NCBI GenBank assembly: GCA_013215565.1
Contig: JABSQV010000023.1
Coordinates: 31,966 to 95,965 of the forward strand
From: Myxococcales bacterium
GTDB taxonomy: Bacteria; Myxococcota_A; UBA9160; SZUA-336
Direction: 5' to 3'
DNA: 64,000 nt
Shown: piece after piece, positions 1-7,320 of the stretch
Numbering within the stretch: position 1 is the first letter of the stretch
How the letters are laid out: each line of letters starts with the position of its first letter
Program-made: the position numbers and the translations under genes
Notes under the pieces: model-generated
The model's database searches: none
The model's input: only the letters and a program-made list of their open reading frames with translations
Told to the model about the DNA's origin: nothing

Positions 1-1485
1 CCGGTCGTGGCGCAGCGCGAGTCCATGCCGCGCCTCTTCCCGGTCGTCGAAGGGCACGCGTTCCTGCCCCAGGATCTGGTAGTTCTCGTGTCCCTTGCCC
101 GCGATCACGACCGTGTCCTCGTTGGTCGCGATTGCGATCGCCCGGCGGATCCCCTCCCGCCGGTCGACGATGACCTCGTAATCTCCGGCGAGGCCTGCGC
201 GCAGGTCGTCCAGGATCCTCTCCGCGCGCTCGGTGCGCGGATTGTCACTGGTCGCAATCACGTAGTCGCTGTGGCGACAGGCCGCGGCCGCCATCGGCGC
301 TCGCTTGCTCCGGTCGCGGTCCCCGCCGCACCCGAAGACCGTGATCAGCCGTCCCCGAACCAGGGGTCGCACGCGCGAAAGCACCCGGTCGAGTGCGTCC
401 GGTGTGTGCGCGTAGTCCACGAGGACGACCGGCTCCCGGCTCACCGCCTCGAGGCGCCCGGGAACGGGCGGCGTCGCCGCCAGGCCTTTCGAGATCAGGT
501 CCCAGGGAATTCCGAGCGCCAGAGCTGCGGCGACTGCGGCGAGCGCGTTGTCGATCTGGAAATCGCCGGGCAGCGGGAGCGAGAGTTCGTGCTGCCGGCC
601 CTCCGACTCCACGACGAAGTACGACGCGTCGAGTCCGACGCGCTCGCCCACGGTGTGCAGGTTGAGTTCGGATCCCTCGGAGGCTGCGGACGGCGAGCCG
701 CGTCCGAACCAGAGCACCGGACAGCCTGCTCTGCGCGCGCTTTCGGCGTAGATTTGGCTCCAGCCGTCATCTGCGTTCAGCACCGCGGACCCGGCGAGGT
801 AGGGGGGGGCGAACAGGGCGCCCTTGGCCCGGCCGTAGTCCTGCATGTCGGTGTGGAAGTCCAGGTGATCCTGCGAGAGCTGCGTGAAGACTCCGCAGGC
901 GAAGCGCAGGGTCCGGATCCGCTCCAGGACGATGCTGTGCGAGGAAACTTCGAGTACGACCCGGTCTACGCCCGCCGCACGCATGCGCGCGAGCGTGCGC
1001 TGGAGATCGAGCGACTCGGGCGTGGTGAGCGTCGAGGGCTCCTCTTCGTCACCGAAACGAAAGGAAACGGTATCGATCGCACCGACGCGGTGCCGGGCCT
1101 GACGCAGGATCGATTCGATGATGCGTACGGTGCTGGTCTTCCCGTTGGTTCCAGTGACTCCGATCAGGGTCATCCCGGCGGCCGGAGAACCGAAGAAACA
1201 GGCCGCGACTTCGGCGAGCGCTCTGCGCGTGTCTGCGATGCGCGCGACCGGCACGCCGCCGGACACCTCGGACGGGAACTCCTCGACGAGCAGCGCCGCC
1301 GCCCCCGCTTCGGCTGCGGCGTCGAGGTAGCGGTGGCCGTCGGTATTCTGTCCCCTCAACGCGACGAAGAGATCTCCGGGCTCGAGGCGCCGCGAGTCGT
1401 AGCAGAGGTCGCGGATCGGTATGGCAGCGTCACCCCGGATTTCCGCGTCCTGGCCTGCAAGCAAGTCTCCGAGAGAGTGACTCAC
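1..1485 (-). CDS. murE: UDP-N-acetylmuramoyl-tripeptide synthetase MurE (3' end cut by window edge)
   Basis: Cytoplasmic Mur ligase that adds the third stem-peptide residue to UDP-MurNAc-L-Ala-D-Glu. The minus-strand frame is open for 495 codons from a GTG at 1485 and runs off the left edge, so only a few C-terminal residues are missing compared with the usual ~500. Visible motifs are the P-loop GTGTNGKTS-type segment (GTNGKT at residues 112-117) and DNPR at residues 414-417 (bases 235-246). DNPR is the signature of enzymes specific for meso-diaminopimelate, so the cell wall is inferred to be DAP type. The GTG overlaps the TGA of ftsI (GTGA), implying translational coupling. A run of eight G (plus strand, about 802-809) lies in frame inside the gene. 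Confidence 0.95.
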   Translation of the reverse strand, partial: MSHSLGDLLAGQDAEIRGDAAIPIRDLCYDSRRLEPGDLFVALRGQNTDGHRYLDAAAEAGAAALLVEEFPSEVSGGVPVARIADTRRALAEVAACFFGSPAAGMTLIGVTGTNGKTSTVRIIESILRQARHRVGAIDTVSFRFGDEEEPSTLTTPESLDLQRTLARMRAAGVDRVVLEVSSHSIVLERIRTLRFACGVFTQLSQDHLDFHTDMQDYGRAKGALFAPPYLAGSAVLNADDGWSQIYAESARRAGCPVLWFGRGSPSAASEGSELNLHTVGERVGLDASYFVVESEGRQHELSLPLPGDFQIDNALAAVAAALALGIPWDLISKGLAATPPVPGRLEAVSREPVVLVDYAHTPDALDRVLSRVRPLVRGRLITVFGCGGDRDRSKRAPMAAAACRHSDYVIATSDNPRTERAERILDDLRAGLAGDYEVIVDRREGIRRAIAIATNEDTVVIAGKGHENYQILGQERVPFDDREEARHGLALRHDR

Positions 1486-3203
1486 TCGGCGGACTCGGCG
1501 CGGCCGAGGTGAGACATGCCGAAGGAAGCCACCTTGCGGAAGACCGGCGCAGCGGCGCTCCCGCCCCCGTATCCCGGGTCGGGTTCGTCGAGCACGACCA
1601 CGATCACGAGCCGGGGATCGCGCGCGGGCACGATGCCCAGGAAGGAGGCGACCACCCGATCTTTGGAGTAGGTGCCGTCTACGACCTTCTGGGCGGTGCC
1701 CGTCTTCCCCGCGACCCGGTAGTGCGGAATCCGCGCCCTCCGACCCGTGCCATTCTCGACGACGGCCTCCATCATTTCGATGATGGTCCCGGCCGTAGCT
1801 TCGGACAGGACCCGCTCTCCGATGCCGCTCGGCCAGTCCAGGGCATGTCCGGCCTCCGGGCTCTCCATGCGCAGTGCGAGCCGGGGCCAAACGCGTCGGC
1901 CCCCGTTTGCGAGCATGGCTCCGCCCGTCGCCAACTGCAAGGCCGTGGCCGTCATGCCCTGACCGAACGCCAGATTTGCGCGTTCGAGCACCTGGTGTTT
2001 CCCGAGCGCACGGACGACGCCGGCCGCCTCCCCCGGGTAGCCGCTGCCCGTGGTCCGCCCGAACCCGAACTTCCGGAGTCCGGCCACGAGCCGCTTCGAT
2101 CCGATCTTTTCCGCGATCTTGGCCGCGCAGATATTGCTCGATACGCGAAGCACATCCTCGATGCTGAGTTCCCCGTAGGGGGAGGCATCCCGAATCACGT
2201 GGTCCGCGACCTGCCAGGATCCGTGCTCGCAGTCGAGCCGATCCCCGGGCCGGATTGCGCTTTCCTCGAGGCCCACGGCGATCACGAAGGGCTTGAGCGT
2301 GCTGCCGGGTTCGAAGGGGTGAACGAAGGCGCGGGTGCGGAACGCCTGCGGACTCTGGGTCCAGAACAGGTTTGGATCGAAGGAGGGCCGCTCTGCGAGG
2401 GCCAGGATGTCGCCGGTGCGCGGGTCGATCGCGACCAGGGTGGCGTGGGATGCACCGGTCCGGGCGATAGCCGCATCCAGTTCGCGCTCCGCGACGTGCT
2501 GGAGTCGCGAGTCGAGGGAGAGGATGATGCTGGCGCCCCTGCGATCGCCCGGGCTGGCCGCGAAGCGGATCAGTCGCACCCCGGACGCATCGCGCCGCGC
2601 CGGGATCGAGGTCGGGTGTCCGCGGAGCGCATTGTCGAAGGCGAGTTCCAGCCCCGTGAGGCCGACGCCGTCACGGCCCGCGAATCCGAGGTAGGCGGCG
2701 GCCAGATCGCGACTCGGGTAGAAGCGCTTGCGTTCGGGGTGGAGGTTCACTCCCGTGATCCCGAGCGCGCGCACGCGGTCGGCCTCTTCGGGGGTCACCC
2801 AGCGCTGCACCCAGACGAAGCTGCGCCCGCCCGCGAGAATGCGCCGGAACCTGGCCGCAGAGCGTTTCAGGATTCGCGCGAGTTTCCGGGCCGCGTCCTC
2901 GGTCGCTTCGATGCGGCGCGGAGAAGCCGAAACCGACTCGACCGTCGCCGACAGCGCCAGGCGGTCGCGATTGCGGTCGAGCAGGTCGCCGCGGAGCGGT
3001 CCGAGGTGGATCGTGGTCCTCCCCTGCCGTTCGGCAATCTCCTGCAACCACTCGGAGTCCACGGCCTGCAGGTAGGCGGCTCTCGCGAGCAGGGTTCCGT
3101 AGCAGCCGAGCACGAATACACCAAGCAGGACGAGTCGTCTCGCGTGCATCAGTGCCGGGCGCGCACGGCGGCGGGGCGCTACGGCCGGCCGCCGTCGTTT
3201 CAT
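1482..3203 (-). CDS. ftsI: Peptidoglycan D,D-transpeptidase FtsI (PBP3)
   Basis: Septal class B penicillin-binding protein that cross-links peptidoglycan at the division site. The 573-residue product has a basic N-terminus, one membrane segment (about residues 23-43), a dimerisation domain, and a transpeptidase domain with the active-site STLK at 301-304, SSN at 355-357 and KTGT at 500-503. Its ATG overlaps the stop of the upstream ftsL and its TGA overlaps the GTG of murE, so it sits in a translationally coupled dcw operon. Length and motifs are normal for the family. Confidence 0.95.
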   Translation of the reverse strand: MKRRRPAVAPRRRARPALMHARRLVLLGVFVLGCYGTLLARAAYLQAVDSEWLQEIAERQGRTTIHLGPLRGDLLDRNRDRLALSATVESVSASPRRIEATEDAARKLARILKRSAARFRRILAGGRSFVWVQRWVTPEEADRVRALGITGVNLHPERKRFYPSRDLAAAYLGFAGRDGVGLTGLELAFDNALRGHPTSIPARRDASGVRLIRFAASPGDRRGASIILSLDSRLQHVAERELDAAIARTGASHATLVAIDPRTGDILALAERPSFDPNLFWTQSPQAFRTRAFVHPFEPGSTLKPFVIAVGLEESAIRPGDRLDCEHGSWQVADHVIRDASPYGELSIEDVLRVSSNICAAKIAEKIGSKRLVAGLRKFGFGRTTGSGYPGEAAGVVRALGKHQVLERANLAFGQGMTATALQLATGGAMLANGGRRVWPRLALRMESPEAGHALDWPSGIGERVLSEATAGTIIEMMEAVVENGTGRRARIPHYRVAGKTGTAQKVVDGTYSKDRVVASFLGIVPARDPRLVIVVVLDEPDPGYGGGSAAAPVFRKVASFGMSHLGRAESAE

Positions 3204-3559
3204 CGCGGACCCCGGGAAGCGATGTCGACCCGCAGCGACGCCGGTCCCGGCTCCGACCCCGAATCGTCCGGGCGCCCGATCCAGATCACCCGATCGGGTG
3301 CCGGGAAGCCGAAGCCCCGTTCACGGGCCCTCGCCTCGACGCGCTCGGCCGCCGCCAGCGCCGACTCTTCCACGCGCAGCATCTCGACCTCGCCGCGCAG
3401 ATTCGATTGCTGTTCGCGCAGCGCCTCCAGTCGGTACTGGTCTCGGAGCACCTGGGTGCGAACCGCCGCCGCGACCGCGGCGGACGCGACGAGGCCGAGT
3501 CCGACCGCGAGCGCCAGCCGGCCCCACGGCCCGCTTCTCAGCAGCCGGAAGTTCTTCAT
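3200..3559 (-). CDS. ftsL: Cell division protein FtsL
   Basis: Small bitopic division protein of 119 residues. The start chosen is the ATG at 3559, which overlaps the rsmH stop (ATGA); longer in-frame starts lie inside rsmH and lack support. A short cytoplasmic N-terminus is followed by one hydrophobic segment (about residues 14-33) and then a charged, Leu-rich coiled-coil-like stretch (about 36-75), the standard FtsL topology. FtsL sequences are poorly conserved, so the call rests mainly on position between rsmH and ftsI and on topology. It would join FtsB/FtsQ in the septal complex that activates FtsW/FtsI. Confidence 0.8.
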   Translation of the reverse strand: MKNFRLLRSGPWGRLALAVGLGLVASAAVAAAVRTQVLRDQYRLEALREQQSNLRGEVEMLRVEESALAAAERVEARARERGFGFPAPDRVIWIGRPDDSGSEPGPASLRVDIASRGPR

Positions 3560-4500
3560 TCCTGCCGCTCCCCCGCGCGAAGCCGCGCGCTGCGGGCCCT
3601 CGGATTCGCACGGACCTCGTCCTCGGACGGTCGGCGCAAGCGGCCCAGGGCCCGCATACGTGGGCTGCGTCCGCATCCGCACACGGGCAGCCGGGGAGGG
3701 CAGATGCAGCCGCGCTGCTCCCGCCTGACAAAGTTCTTGACCCGTCGGTCCTCGCCCGAGTGGTACGAGAGAACGACCAGACGGCCGCCCGGGCCGAGCA
3801 CGTCCAGCGCGGCATCGAGGGCGCGTTCGAGTTCCTCGAACTCCTGGTTGACCGCGATGCGCAGCGCCTGGAAGACGAGGGTGGCCGGGTGGTGGCGGCG
3901 GCGCGGTAGGCCTGCGGCCCGGCTCGCAGCCTCGAGTTCACGCGTACTCCGCAGCGGCAGCCGTGCCCGGATCTCGCGTGCGACCCGGCGCGGGGCCGGG
4001 ACCTCGCCGGCGCGCAGGATCGCGACGAGTTCCGGTTCGTCCACGCGCGCGAGCAGTTCCGCGGCGCTTTCCTCCGAGCAGGTACGCTCGAACCGCATGT
4101 CGAGCGGGACGTCTTCGCTGGCCGTTCTGAAGCCGAAGCCGCGCTCGGCTTCGTCGAGGTGGACCGAGCAGACTCCGAGATCGAGCAGCACGCCGTCGAT
4201 CTGCGTCTCCCCGGCCGCGGCCACCACCTCGCGCAGCCGCGAGAAACGCGAGTGGAACAGGCGAAACTCCGCGCCCGCCCGCCGAGCTTCCCCGGCGGGA
4301 AGCAAGCGCTCGCGTGCCCGCTTCAGGAGTTCCGGGTCCCGATCGAGCCCGATCACGACCCCGTTCGGTCCCAGCCGCCGAGCGATTTCGACTGCGTGCC
4401 CACCGAGTCCCAGCGTCGCGTCCAGGATACGGCCACCCGGTTTCAAAGAGAGCAGGTCGAGGACCTCTTCGAGCATGACCGGGACATGCGCCTGTGTCAC
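3556..4500 (-). CDS. rsmH: 16S rRNA (cytosine(1402)-N(4))-methyltransferase RsmH
   Basis: SAM-dependent methyltransferase modifying C1402 of 16S rRNA in the decoding centre. The GTG at 4500 overlaps the mraZ stop (GTGA) and begins V-T-Q-A-H-V-P-V-M-L, the typical MraW N-terminus, giving 314 residues as expected. Visible family motifs are the SAM loop LGLGGHA, the LLDLGVCSVHLDEAERGFGF block, HHPATLVFQALRIAVN and SYHSGEDRRVK. It is second in the dcw operon. The same frame stays open upstream through mraZ, but that extension is noncoding shadow. Confidence 0.95.
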   Translation of the reverse strand: MTQAHVPVMLEEVLDLLSLKPGGRILDATLGLGGHAVEIARRLGPNGVVIGLDRDPELLKRARERLLPAGEARRAGAEFRLFHSRFSRLREVVAAAGETQIDGVLLDLGVCSVHLDEAERGFGFRTASEDVPLDMRFERTCSEESAAELLARVDEPELVAILRAGEVPAPRRVAREIRARLPLRSTRELEAASRAAGLPRRRHHPATLVFQALRIAVNQEFEELERALDAALDVLGPGGRLVVLSYHSGEDRRVKNFVRREQRGCICPPRLPVCGCGRSPRMRALGRLRRPSEDEVRANPRARSARLRAGERQE

Positions 4501-4934
4501 AGACCGAAGTCCTTGAAGTCGCGCGTCAAGTCGTCGTACTGCTCCCGCGAGCGTTCCAGTTCGACGGAGTGGCTGTTGCGGTCCCAGATCTCGATTCGGC
4601 TCCCGACCCCGGCCAGCACGAGATCCCGCTCGAGGTGGGACCAGGCGCGGAGCTTCGGCGGGATCAAAATGCGGCCCTGCCGGTCGGCCGGGCAGTGCGA
4701 CGCCATGCCCAGGACGAGGCGCTGAATCCGCTGGACGGAATCGATCATGCCGGAAGCGTTGGTCAGCCTCTGCTGCAACGCCTCGAACTCGTCTACGGTG
4801 TAGATCGCGAGGCAGTTGCGCAGCGCGGTGATCCAGGGCGTCCCCTTGACCTTCGCCAGGGCATCGCGAAAGTCTTTCGGGAGACTCGTGCGGCCCTTGT
4901 CGTCGAGGACGTGATCGTGACTGCCCCAGAACAT
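4497..4934 (-). CDS. mraZ: Transcriptional regulator MraZ
   Basis: DNA-binding regulator at the head of the dcw cluster, 145 residues, made of two SpoVT/AbrB-type repeats. The signatures DDKGRTSLPKDFR (near residue 11) and DRQGRILIPPKLR (near residue 84) are clear. In other bacteria MraZ binds GTGGG-type repeats just downstream of its own promoter and represses or tunes the operon; here GTGGG/CCCAC motifs occur in the leader (see 4968-5042), which fits autoregulation. The ATG at 4934 is preceded by GGGA at suitable distance. Confidence 0.93.
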   Translation of the reverse strand: MFWGSHDHVLDDKGRTSLPKDFRDALAKVKGTPWITALRNCLAIYTVDEFEALQQRLTNASGMIDSVQRIQRLVLGMASHCPADRQGRILIPPKLRAWSHLERDLVLAGVGSRIEIWDRNSHSVELERSREQYDDLTRDFKDFGL

Positions 4935-4967
4935 CTACATTCCCGGCATCCGTGCAGACGGATCTCA

Positions 4968-5042
4968 GTGGGGAGAAGGAACCCCACGAGGTGAGTACGC
5001 CCCCCCCCAGAATCCGTACCACCTCGTGGGATCCGCTCCCAC
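4968..5042 (-). promoter_or_regulatory. Repeat-containing leader of mraZ, candidate MraZ operator
   Basis: The leader holds four GTGGG/CCCAC pentamers: GTGGG at 4968-4972 and 5026-5030 and CCCAC at 4983-4987 and 5038-5042 on the plus strand. Two of them belong to a perfect 11-base inverted repeat, CCCACGAGGTG at 4983-4993 and CACCTCGTGGG at 5020-5030. The loop contains nine consecutive C (5000-5008). Known MraZ sites are direct GTGGG repeats with 5-base spacers; here the copies alternate in orientation, so operator function is inferred. An RNA hairpin acting on transcription or translation is the alternative. Confidence 0.5.
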
Positions 5043-5052
5043 TCGAAACCAC

Positions 5053-5080
5053 ACCATACCACCTTCGCGCGTTGCGTCAA
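5053..5080 (-). promoter_or_regulatory. Sigma70-type promoter of the dcw cluster
   Basis: On the minus strand TTGACG (5080-5075) is followed after 16 bases by TATGGT (5058-5053). Both hexamers are close to consensus. Transcription would begin near 5046 and give a leader of about 112 bases that includes the GTGGG repeats upstream of mraZ. Confidence 0.6.
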
Positions 5081-5093
5081 CGCCGAAAGAATT

Positions 5094-5114
5094 CCGAAAG
5101 CCCATTTCTTTCGG
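5094..5114. other. Inverted repeat CCGAAAG/CTTTCGG
   Basis: A perfect 7-base inverted repeat (5094-5100 and 5108-5114) with a 7-base loop lies just upstream of the dcw promoter. It could be an operator for that promoter or part of the transcription end of the 5231-6286 gene. No T tract follows on either strand. Confidence 0.3.
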
Positions 5115-5143
5115 GACCTTCCGCTGCTTGGGTGCGCTACGTG

Positions 5144-5169
5144 GCAGACCGCTAGATATCGCGGTCCGC
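5144..5169 (-). terminator. Hairpin downstream of the deacetylase gene
   Basis: GCAGACCGC (5144-5152) and GCGGTCCGC (5161-5169) form a 9-base stem with one mismatch and an 8-base loop, 62 bases after the stop of the minus-strand deacetylase gene and before the dcw promoter. No U-rich tail is seen, so intrinsic termination is uncertain. Confidence 0.35.
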
Positions 5170-5230
5170 GCTTCGGGCTACCCCAAGATGCAGCCTCGCG
5201 CTTCGCGGCCGGGGTCAGGATCCAGGCGTG

Positions 5231-6286
5231 TCAGCGCAGCGCCTTCCAGTAGCCGCCGTGCGCTTCGCGAAAGTCCGCGACGAGATCGCGCGAACGCGGT
5301 GTGGAACTGCCTTCGGGAGGCGGCCGGGGGGGTATGCCTCCGCGCGAGAGCGCCCGGGTGACCTCGCACACGCATTCGCCGAGGGCCTCGAGGTCGTAGC
5401 CGCCCTCGAGCGCGAGCGCGACGCGTCCGCCACAGACCTCGTCGGCGACTTGCAGCAACTGCTCTGCCATCTGCCGGAAGCCCTCGGGGCTCATCCGCAT
5501 CGAGGCGAGCGGGTCGCGTGCCTCGGCGTCGAAGCCGGCCGAGACCAGGATGAATTCCGGTGCGAACTCGAACAGGACCGGCACCACCACCTCGCGGAAG
5601 ACCGCCCCGTACTCCGCGTCGCCACAGCCGGCCGGGAGCGGCAGGTTCACGGTGGCGCCCTCGGCCCTGCTGGACCCGACTTCGCCGAGCGCGCCGGTTC
5701 CCGGGTACAGCGGGTATTGGTGCAATGACAGGTAGAGCAGGTTGGGGTCGTCCCAGAACCTGGCCTGGGTTCCGTTGCCGTGGTGCACGTCCCAGTCGAG
5801 GATCGCAATCCGCTGCAGTCCGTGTTCGGTACGCAGGGTCTGCGCCGCGATCGCGATCTGGTTCAGCAGGCAGAAGCCCATGGCCCGATCCGGCTCCGCG
5901 TGGTGTCCCGGCGGCCGGATCAGGGCGAAGCCGTTGGGGGCGGCCCCGCACGCGACCGCGGCCGCCAGATCGATCGTGGCCCCGGCCGCGAGACGCGCGA
6001 CCTCGAACGAGTGCGGCGCGCTGTAGGTGTCCGGGTCCAGCCGCGCGCTCTGCCCCGACAGCGCCCTCAGTCGTTCGAGATGATCGCGCCCGTGCGCGTG
6101 CAGGATCTCTTCGTCGGTGGCGGGGCGTGGTTCGATCGTCTGCAGGGGTCCCTCGAAGGACCGGAGCGCCAGGTCGATCGCGTCGAGGCGTTCGGGACGT
6201 TCCGGGTGGACGCTGTTCGCGACGTGCTTCCGGAAGCGGGCGTCCCGGATCAGGATCGGGGCCGGACCGCGGGGCTCGGACGTCAT
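5231..6286 (-). CDS. Histone deacetylase-family (acetoin utilisation/APAH-like) amidohydrolase
   Basis: Zinc-dependent deacetylase of the arginase/deacetylase fold, 351 residues from the ATG at 6286. The active site is intact: RPPGHHAE with H128-H129, DWDVHHGNGT with zinc ligands D166 and H168, the SAGFDAE aspartate at D253, and GGYDLEAL with the catalytic Tyr. Bacterial members act on acetylated polyamines, acetylated proteins or small amides; the substrate cannot be told from sequence. It is transcribed alone, divergent from the epimerase gene across 74 bases. The same frame remains open upstream of the chosen start but has no family similarity there. Confidence 0.9.
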   Translation of the reverse strand: MTSEPRGPAPILIRDARFRKHVANSVHPERPERLDAIDLALRSFEGPLQTIEPRPATDEEILHAHGRDHLERLRALSGQSARLDPDTYSAPHSFEVARLAAGATIDLAAAVACGAAPNGFALIRPPGHHAEPDRAMGFCLLNQIAIAAQTLRTEHGLQRIAILDWDVHHGNGTQARFWDDPNLLYLSLHQYPLYPGTGALGEVGSSRAEGATVNLPLPAGCGDAEYGAVFREVVVPVLFEFAPEFILVSAGFDAEARDPLASMRMSPEGFRQMAEQLLQVADEVCGGRVALALEGGYDLEALGECVCEVTRALSRGGIPPRPPPEGSSTPRSRDLVADFREAHGGYWKALR

Positions 6287-6325
6287 CGCAGCTACTCTAG
6301 CACCGGCTCCCAAGCTGCTCTGGAA

Positions 6326-6354
6326 TTGACAGCCGCGGGGGGGTTCCATACAAC
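6326..6354 (+). promoter_or_regulatory. Promoter of the epimerase-acyltransferase pair, predicted leaderless
   Basis: TTGACA (6326-6331, perfect) is followed after 17 bases by TACAAC (6349-6354). The usual distance from the -10 box puts the transcription start at about 6361, exactly on the GTG start codon of the downstream gene. No Shine-Dalgarno sequence precedes that GTG, which agrees with a leaderless message. Confidence 0.55.
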
Positions 6355-6360
6355 CCGCTC

Positions 6361-7320
6361 GTGCGTCTCGCCGTGACGGGACTGGGCAGCTTCGTCGGTG
6401 CTCGAGTGATCGAAGCGCTGCTCGAGGCGGATCCCGAACAGCCGATCGTGGGCCTCGACCTCGAACTTCCCGCCTCCCTCGAGGACCGGATCGCCTTCCG
6501 CCCGGTCGATCTGACCGGGCCTGCGGCCGACGCCCGGATCGCCGAGATTCTGCGAGAGCAACGCTCGGACACCGTGCTGCACACGGCGTTCTTCGGGACA
6601 CCACACCGAGACGTAGAGTACGCGCACGAACTGGAGGTGGTGGGCTCGCTGCACCTCCTGAATGCGATCGGGGCGACCGGCATCGAAAAGCTTGTCGTGA
6701 TGAGCAGTGCAGAAGTGTACGGACCCCATCCCGACAACCCGAACTTTCTGACCGAGCAGCACGCGCTTCGCGGGCATCCCGACGCCCACTCCGTGCGCGA
6801 CCGTGTCGAAGTGGAGCGCCTGGTGCGGCTGTTCGCGGCGCGTCATCCGCGTGCCCGGGCCGTGACCCTTCGCCCCGCCGCCGTCGTCGGTCCATCGATT
6901 CGAAATCGCTTTACGCGCCACTTCGATGCCAAGCGGGTGACGACCCTGCTCGGCTACGATCCGCTGATGCAGTTTCTGCACGAAGACGACCTGATCGACG
7001 CCGTGCTGCTCGCCCTTGACCGAGATCTCGGCGGGCCCTTCAACCTGTCGGGGTCGGGGGTGCTGCCGCTGTCGACCCTGCTGCGTCTCGCCGGAAAGCG
7101 CAACTGGCCCTGCCCGCACCCGCTGCTCTATACCTTGCGTTATCTCGACTCCGTGGGACGCAGCGCTGATCCGCCCCAGGCGTTCTACGACTACCTCCGC
7201 TTCCTCTGGGTCGTCGATGGGAGCCGGGCGGTCCGGGAACTGGGTTTTTCTCCGCTCTACACGTCAAAGGAGGCCTGGATGAGCTTCGTCGTGAGCCGCA
7301 AGCTCGAGGCGTACGTATGA
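6361..7320 (+). CDS. NAD-dependent epimerase/dehydratase-family protein with atypical active site
   Basis: Extended or atypical SDR of 319 residues starting with GTG. The N-terminal Rossmann motif TGLGSFVGAR (GxxGxxG, residues 6-15) and VVMSSAEVYG (113-121) are typical of nucleotide-sugar epimerases. The expected catalytic YxxxK is replaced by SVRDR at residues 144-148 and no other YxxxK is at that place, so it may bind NAD without classical SDR chemistry. The stop overlaps the ATG of the acyltransferase gene (ATGA), so the two products probably work together, perhaps in lipid or envelope metabolism; that role is inferred. Confidence 0.8.
   Translation: MRLAVTGLGSFVGARVIEALLEADPEQPIVGLDLELPASLEDRIAFRPVDLTGPAADARIAEILREQRSDTVLHTAFFGTPHRDVEYAHELEVVGSLHLLNAIGATGIEKLVVMSSAEVYGPHPDNPNFLTEQHALRGHPDAHSVRDRVEVERLVRLFAARHPRARAVTLRPAAVVGPSIRNRFTRHFDAKRVTTLLGYDPLMQFLHEDDLIDAVLLALDRDLGGPFNLSGSGVLPLSTLLRLAGKRNWPCPHPLLYTLRYLDSVGRSADPPQAFYDYLRFLWVVDGSRAVRELGFSPLYTSKEAWMSFVVSRKLEAYV

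Noticed and set aside
802..809. Run of eight G as a possible frameshift in murE
   Set aside because: The murE frame reads through in phase (F-A-P-P-Y-L) with conserved sequence on both sides, so no frameshift is present.
7..1512. Plus-strand open frame of 501 codons
   Set aside because: It is the antisense shadow of murE. The minus-strand frame shows P-loop and DNPR motifs and couples with ftsI; the plus frame has no family similarity and an Arg/Pro-biased composition.
1509..3728. Plus-strand open frame of 739 codons
   Set aside because: It is antisense to ftsI and ftsL, which have all expected motifs and stop/start overlaps.
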